A stretch of 64,000 bases of DNA, taken from an uncultured Bacteroidota bacterium. Lineage in GTDB: Bacteria; Bacteroidota; Bacteroidia; Chitinophagales; Chitinophagaceae. The notes below the pieces were generated by a model that saw only the letters and a list, made by a program, of their open reading frames with translations, had not been told where the DNA came from and searched no databases. Position numbers and translations under genes: made by a program. The stretch spans positions 62,001-126,000 of the forward strand of contig CAIYLW010000084.1 in assembly GCA_903927185.1 (NCBI GenBank). Direction: 5' to 3'. Within the stretch, counting starts at the first letter, position 1. Each line of letters begins with the position of its first letter. This document shows, in pieces, positions 54,710-63,932 of the stretch.

Positions 54710-55993
54710 TTAAATAACAAGTAGCTCGTAGAAATCCTCTGGCTGAAGATATTTCTGTGCTAGCTCCTGTAATTCTTCTGCTGTAACAGTTCGAACGATT
54801 TCCAAACTATTGTAGAAATAGGAATCATCCAAGTTATTGAGAATATAATTTTTCCAACGGGCTATAATTTGGAATGGTCCGTCAAGATCACCAAGTAGTG
54901 AACCAATCATATAATTTCGTACAAGATCAAGTTCTTCTGCATCAATAATTTCGTCTCTAAGTAACGCCATTTCTTTATAGACTTCTGTAATGGTAGCCTC
55001 TGCTACATCTCTACCAGCTTCTGTGCTTACAAGCAACGCAGTATCATGTATATGATTTTGGATATAACTATGAATGCCATAGGTATAGCCTTTGTCTTCT
55101 CTTATATTACTCATCAATCTGGAACCAAAAAAGCCGCCAAACAAATTATTTAAAACCCCCATTTTTGGAAAATCAGCATGATGCCTATTCGGGAAGGGCC
55201 TTCCAATTCTTATCGCTGCTTGAACTGAATCAATATCATTTGTAATTCGATACTTTTTCTGAACGGCTCTAACCTGTGGTATGTTTTTGATGATTTTATC
55301 GTTGTGATTAAATGGGAGAGTGCCAAGTTCTTTATTGAGCATGGTTGAAAGCTCAGCAGGTAATTTACCAGCCACAAAAATCAAGCATTTCCCATGAGTA
55401 TAGTATTGTTCATAAAATTCAATCAAATCAGATTGCTCTAATTGGTCGAAATCTTTTGCAGATGTATATTTCCCATAAGGATGATCAAAACCAAAAATGT
55501 ATTCATCAATCAATCTATTCGCCACGAAATCGCATTTTTTTAAATTTACTTCCAGGCGCTGTTTTTGATTCTGCTTATAGATGGCTAATTCAGATTCCGG
55601 GAATATGGCATCAGTAATTAATTCAGTAACTACAGGCAATAAAATAGCTAAATGTTTATTTAGGCAATGTAAGGTGATGGTAGCTGTTTCGTTAAAACAA
55701 CTACGACTAAGGAAAGCACCATAAAATTCAAAAAAATCATTGATTTCAAAAGCCGTTTTGTTTTTTGTACCATTCTTTAGAAGATGGTTTGTGGTGGCAG
55801 CTACTATGTTTTTATCTTCATACCAATTCCCGGCAAAAAACACCATTTCCAACATTACCACTTCTTCCGCACCGGCGTTAATTGTATATACAGGAGTACC
55901 ATTGTCGAGTTGAAAACCCTCATATGGTTTTAGTTTTACATCAAAATCTATCGCATCTTGTATTACAGGGGCCTTTGTTCTATCCAGCATCAT
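54710..55993 (-). CDS. M16-family protein lacking the zinc motif (non-catalytic subunit type)
   Basis: A 427-residue M16 fold protein. At the position of the zinc motif it has TNHLLKNGTKN, so the HxxEH ligands are missing. The C-terminal half keeps the substrate-binding Arg/Tyr motif LMSNIREDKGYTYGIHSY and the FGGFFGSRL loop. Such subunits pair with a catalytic M16 subunit; the catalytic type in this window is at 44646-45881, not adjacent. The protein has no signal peptide, consistent with a cytosolic heterodimer. Confidence 0.88.
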   Translation of the reverse strand: MMLDRTKAPVIQDAIDFDVKLKPYEGFQLDNGTPVYTINAGAEEVVMLEMVFFAGNWYEDKNIVAATTNHLLKNGTKNKTAFEINDFFEFYGAFLSRSCFNETATITLHCLNKHLAILLPVVTELITDAIFPESELAIYKQNQKQRLEVNLKKCDFVANRLIDEYIFGFDHPYGKYTSAKDFDQLEQSDLIEFYEQYYTHGKCLIFVAGKLPAELSTMLNKELGTLPFNHNDKIIKNIPQVRAVQKKYRITNDIDSVQAAIRIGRPFPNRHHADFPKMGVLNNLFGGFFGSRLMSNIREDKGYTYGIHSYIQNHIHDTALLVSTEAGRDVAEATITEVYKEMALLRDEIIDAEELDLVRNYMIGSLLGDLDGPFQIIARWKNYILNNLDDSYFYNSLEIVRTVTAEELQELAQKYLQPEDFYELLVI

Positions 55994-56044
55994 ATCTATG
56001 AATTGGGAACAAAAATAACGGATTCAAAGCGCCATCATCATAAA

Positions 56045-56425
56045 TCAAGAAGAAGTTTGCTTATTTTTTCTTCTTACTACCATATAAGTTAATTCATTGA
56101 TGGTCCAATAACCGTAATCATAACAAAAATGATACAGAATCCCTTTCTTATTAATTACCTGGTGGGTATTGTATTTAAACAGAAATCCCCTTTCCAATAA
56201 CTCTACCTGAGAAGTTTTTGCAAAACTGGATGTTTCAGGTAATATGTCGGCCAGAATATGTCGGTTCTTTTGTAATAATCGGTTGATTTGACGCATATAA
56301 ATATTGCTATTACTATGCATTTGATTGTTATGGCTATTCCTGCATAAATCATCACAATACTTTTTATCTGTTCTTCCCTTAATTGGTTTATTGCAAGTAA
56401 GACATAGTTTAATTGCTAATTCCAT
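56045..56425 (-). CDS. Small protein with an N-terminal zinc ribbon
   Basis: A 126-residue protein. The N-terminus LCLTCNKPIKGRTDKKYCDD continues into LCRNSHNN, giving four cysteines (C8, C11, C24, C28) of a zinc ribbon similar to DUF2116-type proteins. The remainder (about 40-126) is helical and then beta-like (GFLFKYNTHQVINKKGILYHF). The function is unknown; nucleic-acid binding is possible. It stands between the M16 gene and the FKBP gene on the same strand. Confidence 0.7.
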   Translation of the reverse strand: MELAIKLCLTCNKPIKGRTDKKYCDDLCRNSHNNQMHSNSNIYMRQINRLLQKNRHILADILPETSSFAKTSQVELLERGFLFKYNTHQVINKKGILYHFCYDYGYWTINELTYMVVRRKNKQTSS

Positions 56426-56516
56426 ACAATAATTTTAAAAATTATAATCAATGCTAAAATAATTGCGGATTCCAGAAATCCAATGTTTAATAAAATCATT
56501 TTACAGTAATAGGCAC

Positions 56517-56560
56517 AAAAAAAGCGTTTGATCACGATTACTCGGGATCAGAACGCTTTT
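56517..56560 (-). terminator. Terminator after the FKBP gene
   Basis: On the minus strand a 14-bp stem with one bulge (arms about 56560-56546 and 56534-56521) is followed by seven T residues. The stem is nearly symmetrical and could also stop plus-strand transcription. Confidence 0.8.
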
Positions 56561-56579
56561 GAAAATAGTTGATTAAAAT

Positions 56580-57338
56580 TTATTTTTCTATAGCTAAAAC
56601 CTCTACTTCGAAGACCAGGGTTGAGCCAGCTGGTATTGATGCGCCCATTTGACGATCTCCATAAGCTAGTTCAGAAGGAATAAATAATTTCCATTTACTT
56701 CCTACTGTCATTAATTGTAAAGCTTCTGTCCATCCTGGAATAACTCCAGTTACTGCAAAACTAATTGGCTCACCTCTGTCTACAGAACTGTCAAACACTT
56801 TTCCATTAATAAGTGTGCCATGATAATGACATTTTACTTTGTCGTTTAATTTTGGCTTAACAGTATCGGCTCCAGTTTTAATTACTTCATATTGCAGACC
56901 GCTCTTGGTGGTTACCACCCCTTTTCTTTTTGCGTTCTCTGCTAAAAATTTCTGGCCTTCTAATTTTCCCTGTGCTGCTTTTTCAGCAGATACTTTTTGC
57001 TGAAAGTCACCGATGCATTTATCTAACGCAGCATCTGGCAATGCAAGGGCATTATTATTAAATACATCCTTGATGCCTTTCTCGATAAGTGCAGGATCTA
57101 ATTTGTCGAATCCTTGATTTTTAATATTTTGGGCTATACGAACCCCTAAAGAATAACTAGCGCTATCGCGATTTGTTTTTAATAAAGGTGTTGCAACTAC
57201 TGCTGGCTTAGCTGAAGCTGGTTTTGCTGTTGCGGTTTTTGAAGCAGCTGGCTTTGTTGTACTAGGTTTAGCTACTGTTTGTGCAAAAATTGTACTAGTT
57301 AATACAATGCCCGTAAGGGCTACTATTATTTTTTTCAT
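56580..57338 (-). CDS. Exported FKBP-type peptidyl-prolyl isomerase
   Basis: A 252-residue exported protein with signal peptide MKKIIVALTGIVLTSTIFAQ followed by a low-complexity Lys/Ala/Pro/Ser/Thr linker (about 22-50). The N-terminal FKBP dimerisation domain (SASYSLGVRIAQNIKNQGFD) precedes the C-terminal FKBP catalytic domain (about 160-252): VKCHYHGTLINGKVFDSS, then ELAYGDRQMGASIPAGSTLV. It resembles FkpA/Mip. It assists folding of exported proteins. It follows argH on the same strand. Confidence 0.93.
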   Translation of the reverse strand: MKKIIVALTGIVLTSTIFAQTVAKPSTTKPAASKTATAKPASAKPAVVATPLLKTNRDSASYSLGVRIAQNIKNQGFDKLDPALIEKGIKDVFNNNALALPDAALDKCIGDFQQKVSAEKAAQGKLEGQKFLAENAKRKGVVTTKSGLQYEVIKTGADTVKPKLNDKVKCHYHGTLINGKVFDSSVDRGEPISFAVTGVIPGWTEALQLMTVGSKWKLFIPSELAYGDRQMGASIPAGSTLVFEVEVLAIEK

Positions 57339-57408
57339 GCTTTAATTTCTATTAAGTTGCTAAAATAGGGGATTTATTTGTCTGCTTAATTTTGACTTTG
57401 TTAAAATA

Positions 57409-58743
57409 CTAAGCTTTAATTAATTGTTGAATGGCTATGTGAACTTTTTCAAATTCAAATTTGGCAAGTACTGTTTGCATCATTTGATGTATTTGATCAT
57501 TACAAAGGTTGCCAATAGTTCCTTCGTGTACATGATTCACAGAACTACTCACTTCAAAATTACCCGATTCAATATCTAAACCAACTTTCTTATAAGCATC
57601 TCTAAATGGTAGTCCTTCTAAAACCAAGGCATTTACTGCTTCCACACTAAAGGCGTATTTGTATTTTTCATTGTCCATAATATTTTCCTTTACACTGATA
57701 TTTTCAAGCATCAATTGTGCCATGGACAAACAATCTTTTAATGTTTGAAATGCTGGAAACAAGTGTTCCTTCAATAATTGTAAATCACGATGATAACCAG
57801 ATGGTAAATTAGTTGTCATCATACTTATCTCGTTTGGCAATGCTTTAATACGATTGCAATGTGACCGGATTAATTCAAATACATCTGGATTTTTTTTATG
57901 AGGCATGATGCTGGATCCAGTGGTAAGTTCTGCTGGAAAATTGACGAAATCGAAATTTTGATTTAAGTAAAGACACATATCCATGCTTAGCCTAGCAAGT
58001 GTTTCAGCTAAGTTGGCAATTGCTTGTGCGGTAATTCTTTCTGCTTTTCCTCTTCCCATTTGTGCATAAACAACATTGTAGTTGAGATCTGCAAAACCCA
58101 ATAATTCGGTTGTCATTGACCTATTAATGGGGAAAGAAGAACCATATCCTGCCGCAGACCCTAATGGATTTTTATTTACAACCTGATAAGCACTTTGCAA
58201 AGTAATAAGATCATCCACTAAACTTTCAGCATAAGCACCAAACCACAAACCAAAAGAGGATGGCATGGCTAATTGTAAATGAGTATATCCAGGAAGTAAA
58301 TGAGCTTTATATTTTTCACTTTGATTAATGAGTAAATCGAAGAAAGGTTGCACAGAATTTACCAATTCTTCAATTTCACTTCTCAGGAATAATTTTATAT
58401 CAACCAATACTTGATCGTTTCTACTTCTGGCACTATGAATTTTTTTTCCGGTGTCCCCTAAGGCTTTTGTTAATAAGAATTCAATTTGTGAATGAATGTC
58501 TTCTATAGAATCAGCAATAGTTAAATTTCCGGCTATAGCTAAAGTATAGATAGATTGTAGTTCAATGACTAAAGCCTCTGCTTCATCGGCAGTAAGTAAA
58601 CCAACACTTGCTAACATCTTGGCATGAGCTATATTTCCAAGTATATCAAATGGGGCAAGCATTAGATCGAATTCTTTATCATTGCCTACCGTAAATTTTT
58701 CTACTGCTGATGATACGGTTGTGTTTTTTTGCCAGAGTTTCAT
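57409..58743 (-). CDS. argH: Argininosuccinate lyase
   Basis: A 444-residue fumarase-superfamily lyase. The signature GSSIMPHKKNPDVFELIR carries the mobile catalytic loop, with KIHSARSRNDQVLVDIKLFL and YTHLQLAMPSSFG (the TxxQ region) also present. It splits argininosuccinate to arginine and fumarate, the last step of arginine synthesis. It is the last gene of the arg operon; spacing to the deacylase gene upstream is 8 bases. Confidence 0.97.
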   Translation of the reverse strand: MKLWQKNTTVSSAVEKFTVGNDKEFDLMLAPFDILGNIAHAKMLASVGLLTADEAEALVIELQSIYTLAIAGNLTIADSIEDIHSQIEFLLTKALGDTGKKIHSARSRNDQVLVDIKLFLRSEIEELVNSVQPFFDLLINQSEKYKAHLLPGYTHLQLAMPSSFGLWFGAYAESLVDDLITLQSAYQVVNKNPLGSAAGYGSSFPINRSMTTELLGFADLNYNVVYAQMGRGKAERITAQAIANLAETLARLSMDMCLYLNQNFDFVNFPAELTTGSSIMPHKKNPDVFELIRSHCNRIKALPNEISMMTTNLPSGYHRDLQLLKEHLFPAFQTLKDCLSMAQLMLENISVKENIMDNEKYKYAFSVEAVNALVLEGLPFRDAYKKVGLDIESGNFEVSSSVNHVHEGTIGNLCNDQIHQMMQTVLAKFEFEKVHIAIQQLIKA

Positions 58744-58751
58744 AAGCTATT

Positions 58752-59828
58752 TTAAAGAATTACTTGATTTAATAGGTCGACATACATTTGAATTCCATCA
58801 CCAATTTCGTGTACCCAAATAAATTCATCTGCAGAATGACTCCTTGCAGAATCGCCTGGACCAAATTTTAATGTTGGGAAGGGCATTAAAGCTTTATCAG
58901 AAGTAGTAGGAGATCCATAATAGGAACGTCCTAAATCAATGCCTGCTTTTACTAATGGATGATCCAATGCAATGGCGGTTGATCTTAATCTACTACTTCT
59001 TGGTTGTACGTCGCAAGTTGTATTTGCCTTAATTGTTTCCAATACTTCTTCAAAAGTATAGAGTTCATTAACACGTACATCAGTAGTGAATTTACAATCA
59101 TGCGGAACCACATTATGTTGAGAACCTGCATTGATAATCGTTACGCTCATTTTCATTGGTCCGAGTAAATCAGAAATTCTATTAAAGCGATAATCTATAA
59201 ACCATTGAATATCTTTCACGGCCTTATAAATGGCATTATCTCCTTCTTCTCTTGCAGCATGGCCTGGTTTGCCATGTGCTGTACAATCTAGTACCAGTAA
59301 GCCTTTCTCGGCCACGGCCATATTTAATAGGGTAGGTTCTCCAACTATGCCACAATCAATTTTTGGCATGCGGGTTAATAAAATTTCCACTCCATTATGT
59401 CCTGAAATTTCCTCCTCAGCAGTAGCGGCGAGGATAAGATTGTAGGTTAGATTTTCTTGATGATAGAAATATAAAAAAACAGCGATCAAGGAAACTAAGC
59501 AACCTCCTGCATCGTTGCTGCCTAGTCCGTATAATTTATCATCTTTAAAAATTGGCTCAAATGGGTTAAGGGTATAAGCCTTATTAGGTTTAACAGTATC
59601 GTGATGAGAATTTAGAAGCAGAGTAGGTTTTGACGGGTCGTAGTGTTTATTTTTCGCCCATACATTATTCAAGTACCGATGAGCACTTACACCCTTCGAT
59701 TGTAAAAAATTCTCGATTATGTCGGCAGTATTGTCCTCTTCTTTGCTAAAAGAAGGTGTAGTAATCAAGTTTTTTAAAAGGTTGATTGCGCTTTCTGTTA
59801 GACTTGATATAGTATTACTGTTTGTCAT
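58752..59828 (-). CDS. argE: M20-family N-acylcitrulline/N-acylornithine deacylase
   Basis: A 358-residue M20 peptidase related to ArgE/DapE. Metal motifs: LLLNSHHDTVKP (near 72-83), GSNDAGGCLVSL, AATAEEEISGHNGVE (catalytic Glu pair) and GEPTLLNMAVAEKG. Because the operon carbamoylates N-acylornithine rather than free ornithine, the likely substrate is N-acetyl- or N-succinylcitrulline, giving citrulline. The gene lies between argB and argH in the operon. Confidence 0.88.
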   Translation of the reverse strand: MTNSNTISSLTESAINLLKNLITTPSFSKEEDNTADIIENFLQSKGVSAHRYLNNVWAKNKHYDPSKPTLLLNSHHDTVKPNKAYTLNPFEPIFKDDKLYGLGSNDAGGCLVSLIAVFLYFYHQENLTYNLILAATAEEEISGHNGVEILLTRMPKIDCGIVGEPTLLNMAVAEKGLLVLDCTAHGKPGHAAREEGDNAIYKAVKDIQWFIDYRFNRISDLLGPMKMSVTIINAGSQHNVVPHDCKFTTDVRVNELYTFEEVLETIKANTTCDVQPRSSRLRSTAIALDHPLVKAGIDLGRSYYGSPTTSDKALMPFPTLKFGPGDSARSHSADEFIWVHEIGDGIQMYVDLLNQVIL

Positions 59829-59870
59829 TTTATTTTTCTTTTTGATCTATTTCAGCATTGCTGAATAGGT

Positions 59871-60719
59871 CTAACTATTTTGTATGGTGGTACCGGCTTT
59901 TGCATTTACCAAATCCAAAATAGATTCAGCTTTTCCAATAATTACTTTTCCAACTCCTTTTTCCAAAGCTTCGAATGCGTTTTCTAATTTCGGTATCATG
60001 CCTGCAAAAATCAATTGTTCCTCTTTTAATTTTATAAAGTAGGATGGGTTGATAGTAGGGATAACACTTGCATCATCATTTGCATCAAGTAGTACACCAT
60101 TTTTTTCAAAACAATATAGTAGTGAAACTTCATATTTACTGCTCATGGCTGTTGCAATGGATTGTGCTATTGTATCTGCATTGGTATTTAATAATTGACC
60201 AAGTCCATCATGTGTAATAGGCGCAACTACAATGGCAATATTTTGAATAAGCAAAGGTTCAATGGCTGATGTATTTACTTCATCAATATCCCCCACAAAT
60301 CCGTAATCAATCCCTTTAGAAGCAGTTGCCAATCTTTTATGAGCTTTAATTAGATTTGCATCAGCGCCAGTAAAACCAATAGCATTATTGCCATTTGATT
60401 GTAATATTGCTACAATATTTTTATTGATGAAACCTGCATATACCATCGTAACTATTTTAAGGGTTGCAGCATCTGTGATACGTCTTCCATCAACCATTTC
60501 TTGTTCGATACCCAAATCCTTTGCCAATTGAGTAGCTAATTTTCCGCCACCGTGTACCAATATTTTTTTTCCCTGAACTTGTGTAAACTGTTGTAAGAAT
60601 TTTTCAAGTTTAGAAGTATCATCAATAATGTTACCTCCAATTTTAATGACAAATAATGCTTCTTTTGCAGCTTTATTTATGGCTGTATTTGAATCATGTA
60701 TTTGTAATTCGTCTGTCAT
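59871..60719 (-). CDS. argB: Acetylglutamate kinase
   Basis: A 282-residue amino-acid kinase. The N-terminal lysine motif FVIKIGGNIIDD, the glycine-rich KILVHGGGKLATQLAKDLG and the substrate region VDGRRITDAATLKIVTMVYAG are typical. It phosphorylates N-acetyl- (or N-succinyl-) glutamate, the second step of ornithine synthesis. A short N-terminal extension (about 20 residues) precedes the kinase fold. It lies between argF' and argE', 16 bases after argF'. Confidence 0.95.
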   Translation of the reverse strand: MTDELQIHDSNTAINKAAKEALFVIKIGGNIIDDTSKLEKFLQQFTQVQGKKILVHGGGKLATQLAKDLGIEQEMVDGRRITDAATLKIVTMVYAGFINKNIVAILQSNGNNAIGFTGADANLIKAHKRLATASKGIDYGFVGDIDEVNTSAIEPLLIQNIAIVVAPITHDGLGQLLNTNADTIAQSIATAMSSKYEVSLLYCFEKNGVLLDANDDASVIPTINPSYFIKLKEEQLIFAGMIPKLENAFEALEKGVGKVIIGKAESILDLVNAKAGTTIQNS

Positions 60720-60735
60720 TGTTCTTCTTTATAAA

Positions 60736-61704
60736 CTATTTAGCTTTGGTCAATAAGATCTCCGCAATAACGGCTTGTGCTGCCCACACACGATTGCTCG
60801 CTTCTTCAGTAACTAAGCTATGTGGTCCGTCTAATATCTCATCACTTAGTTCAACATTTCTTCTAACTGGTAAGCAATGCATTACTTTAGCTTGGTTAGA
60901 TTTTTTTAATTTTTCATCTGTAAGCATCCATTTTGGATCGTTTTCATACATTTTACCATAGTCGGTATAGGTGCTCCAATTTTTCACATAAACAAAATCA
61001 GCTCCTTCTAATGCCTCGTCTTGATTTTGGATAATAGTAGCACCTTTTGTAAATTTTTCATCCAACTCATAGTCGGAAGGATGTGTGATTACAAAGTCTG
61101 CCTCACCCCAAGCATTCACCCATTGAGCAAATGAATTGGAAACACATTGTGGTAAAGGTTTAATATGTGGCGCCCATGACAGCACAATTTTTGGCTTTCT
61201 ATCAAAGACAGTTTTTAACCAGCTTTCTTGAATAGTAATAATATCTGTGAAGGATTGTAGTGGATGTAGTGTAGCACTTTCCAAACTAATTACTGGTACA
61301 CCAGCATATTTGATGAATTGATTGATATACATTTCACTATAATCGTCTTCTCTGTTTTTGAGACCAGGAAAAGTTCTTATACAAAGTATGTCGAAGTAGT
61401 TACCCAAAATAGGGGCTGCATCTTTCACGTGTTCTGCAGTATTGCCGCTCATGATGGCACCTTCTTCAAATTCAAGCGACCAACCTTCTTTGTCAACATT
61501 AAAAACTATGGCTTCCATTCCAAGATTTTTTGCTGCAACTTGTGTACTTAATCTAGTGCGCAAACTAGGGTTTAAAAAAAGTAGACCAATCCTTTTATCA
61601 TCACCTAAATGGCGGTCTTTAAAAGGGTTTGCTTTATATGCCAATGCTTTTTTTACCAGTGCATTGATATCAGTTACATCATTTACAGAAATAAAATTGT
61701 TCAT
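60736..61704 (-). CDS. argF': N-acylornithine carbamoyltransferase
   Basis: A 322-residue transcarbamylase of the Bacteroidota/Xanthomonas type. The carbamoyl-phosphate motif is FLNPSLRTRLS, later HPLQSFTDIITI and HCLPVRRNVELSDEILDG. The acyl-specific loop is present (GAIMSGNTAEHVKDAAPI). Residue 90 is Ala, where the literature describes Pro in the N-succinylornithine enzyme of B. fragilis and Glu in N-acetylornithine enzymes, so a succinyl-type pocket is possible. The product N-acylcitrulline would be deacylated by the argE-like protein. Confidence 0.93.
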   Translation of the reverse strand: MNNFISVNDVTDINALVKKALAYKANPFKDRHLGDDKRIGLLFLNPSLRTRLSTQVAAKNLGMEAIVFNVDKEGWSLEFEEGAIMSGNTAEHVKDAAPILGNYFDILCIRTFPGLKNREDDYSEMYINQFIKYAGVPVISLESATLHPLQSFTDIITIQESWLKTVFDRKPKIVLSWAPHIKPLPQCVSNSFAQWVNAWGEADFVITHPSDYELDEKFTKGATIIQNQDEALEGADFVYVKNWSTYTDYGKMYENDPKWMLTDEKLKKSNQAKVMHCLPVRRNVELSDEILDGPHSLVTEEASNRVWAAQAVIAEILLTKAK

Positions 61705-61728
61705 AAGCAGTTCTGTTAATGGAGTTTT

Positions 61729-62859
61729 TTATTTTAGTTCGATTGCTAGTGCTTCTAAAAATAGATCAGCTTCTTTTTGTGTAATATTTAGTGCAGGCAA
61801 TAAACGAATTACATTGGGCTTAGCTTCCCCAGTAAAAATATGGTGTTTGAATAGCAAGTTTTTCTTTACTTCTTTTTTATCTTCAGGAAGGTCGATTCCA
61901 ATCATCAAACCCTTACCACGAATTTCATTAATATTGGGGAATCCCTTTAATTCATTGATTATATAGTCACCAATTTTGGTTGCATTAGCCATTAAAGCAT
62001 CTTGTTCCATGATTTCCAATACAGCCAATGCAGCTGCGCATGCCAAATGATTTCCACCAAATGTGGTGCCTAGCATATAATGTTTTGAATGAATTTTTGG
62101 TGAGATAGAAATCCCTGCAACAGGAAATCCATTCCCCATACCTTTAGCCATTGAATAGATATCTGCATTAATACCACTATGATCGTGTGCGTAAAACTTT
62201 CCGGTTCTACCATACCCACACTGTACACTATCAGCAATAAATACTGCATTGTACTGATTGCATAGCTTACGGATTGTTTGCAAAAATTCAATAGAAGCTA
62301 CATTGATTCCTCCCACTCCTTGTATTCCTTCAATAATTACAGAAGACACATTATTGCCATTAACATCGAAATATGCTTTGAGTGCTTCAATATTATTGAA
62401 TGGAAGAAATACCACATTGTCGGTTTGATTAACAGGTGCTACAATATTTGGATTATCTGTAGCCGCAACAGCAAGAGAAGTTCTACCATGAAAGGCTTTT
62501 GTAAATGATACAATTATTTTGCGTCCATTATAAAATGAAGCTGCTTTAAGTGCATTCTCATTTGCTTCTGCTCCACTATTGCAAAGAAAAAGTTGGTAGT
62601 CTTCTTTGCCACTAAGATCGCCTAATTTACTTGCTAGTTCTTCTTGTATCGGTATTTTAATTGAATTGGAATAAAAGCCTAGTTTATTTAATTGATCAGT
62701 TAAACGTTTTACATAATGAGGATGCGTGTGGCCAATTGAAATAACTGCGTGGCCTCCATAAAGGTCCAGATACTCTTGGCCTTGGTTATCCCATACATAA
62801 GAGCCTAAAGCTTTTGTAATAGTGATATTGTTTATTGGGTAAACGTCGAAAAGTTTCAT
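61729..62859 (-). CDS. argD: Acetyl/succinylornithine aminotransferase
   Basis: A 376-residue class III PLP aminotransferase. The opening SYVWDNQGQEYLDLYGGHAV, the motif FLCNSGAEANENALKAA, AVFIADSVQCGYGRTGKFYA and the PLP lysine in YSMAKGMGNGFPVAG are clear, with MLGTTFGGNHLACAAALAVL after it. It makes N-acylornithine from the N-acylglutamate semialdehyde. It is the second gene of the operon, 24 bases before argF'. Confidence 0.95.
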   Translation of the reverse strand: MKLFDVYPINNITITKALGSYVWDNQGQEYLDLYGGHAVISIGHTHPHYVKRLTDQLNKLGFYSNSIKIPIQEELASKLGDLSGKEDYQLFLCNSGAEANENALKAASFYNGRKIIVSFTKAFHGRTSLAVAATDNPNIVAPVNQTDNVVFLPFNNIEALKAYFDVNGNNVSSVIIEGIQGVGGINVASIEFLQTIRKLCNQYNAVFIADSVQCGYGRTGKFYAHDHSGINADIYSMAKGMGNGFPVAGISISPKIHSKHYMLGTTFGGNHLACAAALAVLEIMEQDALMANATKIGDYIINELKGFPNINEIRGKGLMIGIDLPEDKKEVKKNLLFKHHIFTGEAKPNVIRLLPALNITQKEADLFLEALAIELK

Positions 62860-62921
62860 ACTATTTTTTTAAAAGGTTTGAATTCAGTTTAAGTTTAGTA
62901 TTAGGGCAAACTACGTTTCTA

Positions 62922-63932
62922 TTAAAAATAGTTTGCCTTAAGTCGTAGCCCCGAAACTTCATTTAAACCAAAAAGAATATTCATATTCTGAACTGCTTGT
63001 CCAGAAGCGCCTTTAAGTAAATTATCAATTGTAGAGTGAATGGCAATTTTATCGCCCTGTTTTTCTATATGTATCAAGCACTTATTGGTATTTATAACTT
63101 GTTTTAAATCAATCATTGAATCACAAACATGAGTAAATGCGGTATCCGCATAAAAAGCTAAGTATATTTTTTTCACTTCCTCTAAACTAAGTTTAGATTT
63201 TGTAACACTTGTGGTGTAAATGCCTCGTGTAAAGTCGCCTCTCCAAGGTACAAAGTGAATTAAGTCTTTTGTATTTAAATTATTTCCGGATGCCTGTTGA
63301 AGTGATTCACCAATTTCTTTTAGGTGTTGATGTTGGAGGGTTTTATAGGCAGAGACATTATTTGCACGCCAACTAAAGTGTGAGGTGTTAGTTAGGCTTT
63401 GCCCTGCTCCAGTAGACCCTGTGATCCCTGTGGTATATACCTCTTCAAGAATTCCTGTAGAAGCAAGTGGTATTAACCCTAATTGAATAGCGGTTGCAAA
63501 ACAACCTGGATTAGCAATATTATGTGCGATACTGATAGCTTTTTTGTTTAGTTCAGGCAAGCCGTAAACAAAAGCACGATCTGAATGAATATTATGGTCA
63601 TTTAATCGAAAGTCTTGCGATAAATCGATAATTCTTATTTGAGAGGCAACACTATTTTCAGCTAAGAATTTCCTGGCATCTCCATGACCCACACAAAGAA
63701 ATAAGACGTCAATATCTTGTTCAAGATGTTCTGCAAAAACTAAATTTGTTTCTCCGATGAGATCGTTGTGAACTTTATATAGTGGATTGCCAGCATTACT
63801 TTTACTATGCACGAAGCGAATTTCTACATTGGGATGATTAATTAGTAGGCGAATTAATTCGCCCCCGGTATAACCGGCACCTCCAACAATGCCTACTTGA
63901 ATCTTCTTATTTTCATTCCCCACTTTAGCCAT
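62922..63932 (-). CDS. argC: N-acetyl-gamma-glutamyl-phosphate reductase
   Basis: A 336-residue NADP-dependent reductase. The N-terminal Rossmann motif VGIVGGAGYTGGELIRLL is followed by the catalytic cysteine region HNIANPGCFATAIQLGLIPL and the C-terminal VPWRGDFTRGIYTTSV. It reduces N-acyl-gamma-glutamyl phosphate to the semialdehyde, feeding argD. It is the first gene of the operon seen here; the upstream end at 64000 may hold the end of another arg gene. An N-acylglutamate synthase and argG are not in the window. Confidence 0.96.
   Translation of the reverse strand: MAKVGNENKKIQVGIVGGAGYTGGELIRLLINHPNVEIRFVHSKSNAGNPLYKVHNDLIGETNLVFAEHLEQDIDVLFLCVGHGDARKFLAENSVASQIRIIDLSQDFRLNDHNIHSDRAFVYGLPELNKKAISIAHNIANPGCFATAIQLGLIPLASTGILEEVYTTGITGSTGAGQSLTNTSHFSWRANNVSAYKTLQHQHLKEIGESLQQASGNNLNTKDLIHFVPWRGDFTRGIYTTSVTKSKLSLEEVKKIYLAFYADTAFTHVCDSMIDLKQVINTNKCLIHIEKQGDKIAIHSTIDNLLKGASGQAVQNMNILFGLNEVSGLRLKANYF

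Noticed and set aside
61442..61966. 174-codon plus-strand frame across argF' and argD
   Set aside because: Antisense to two clearly conserved genes, spanning their boundary.
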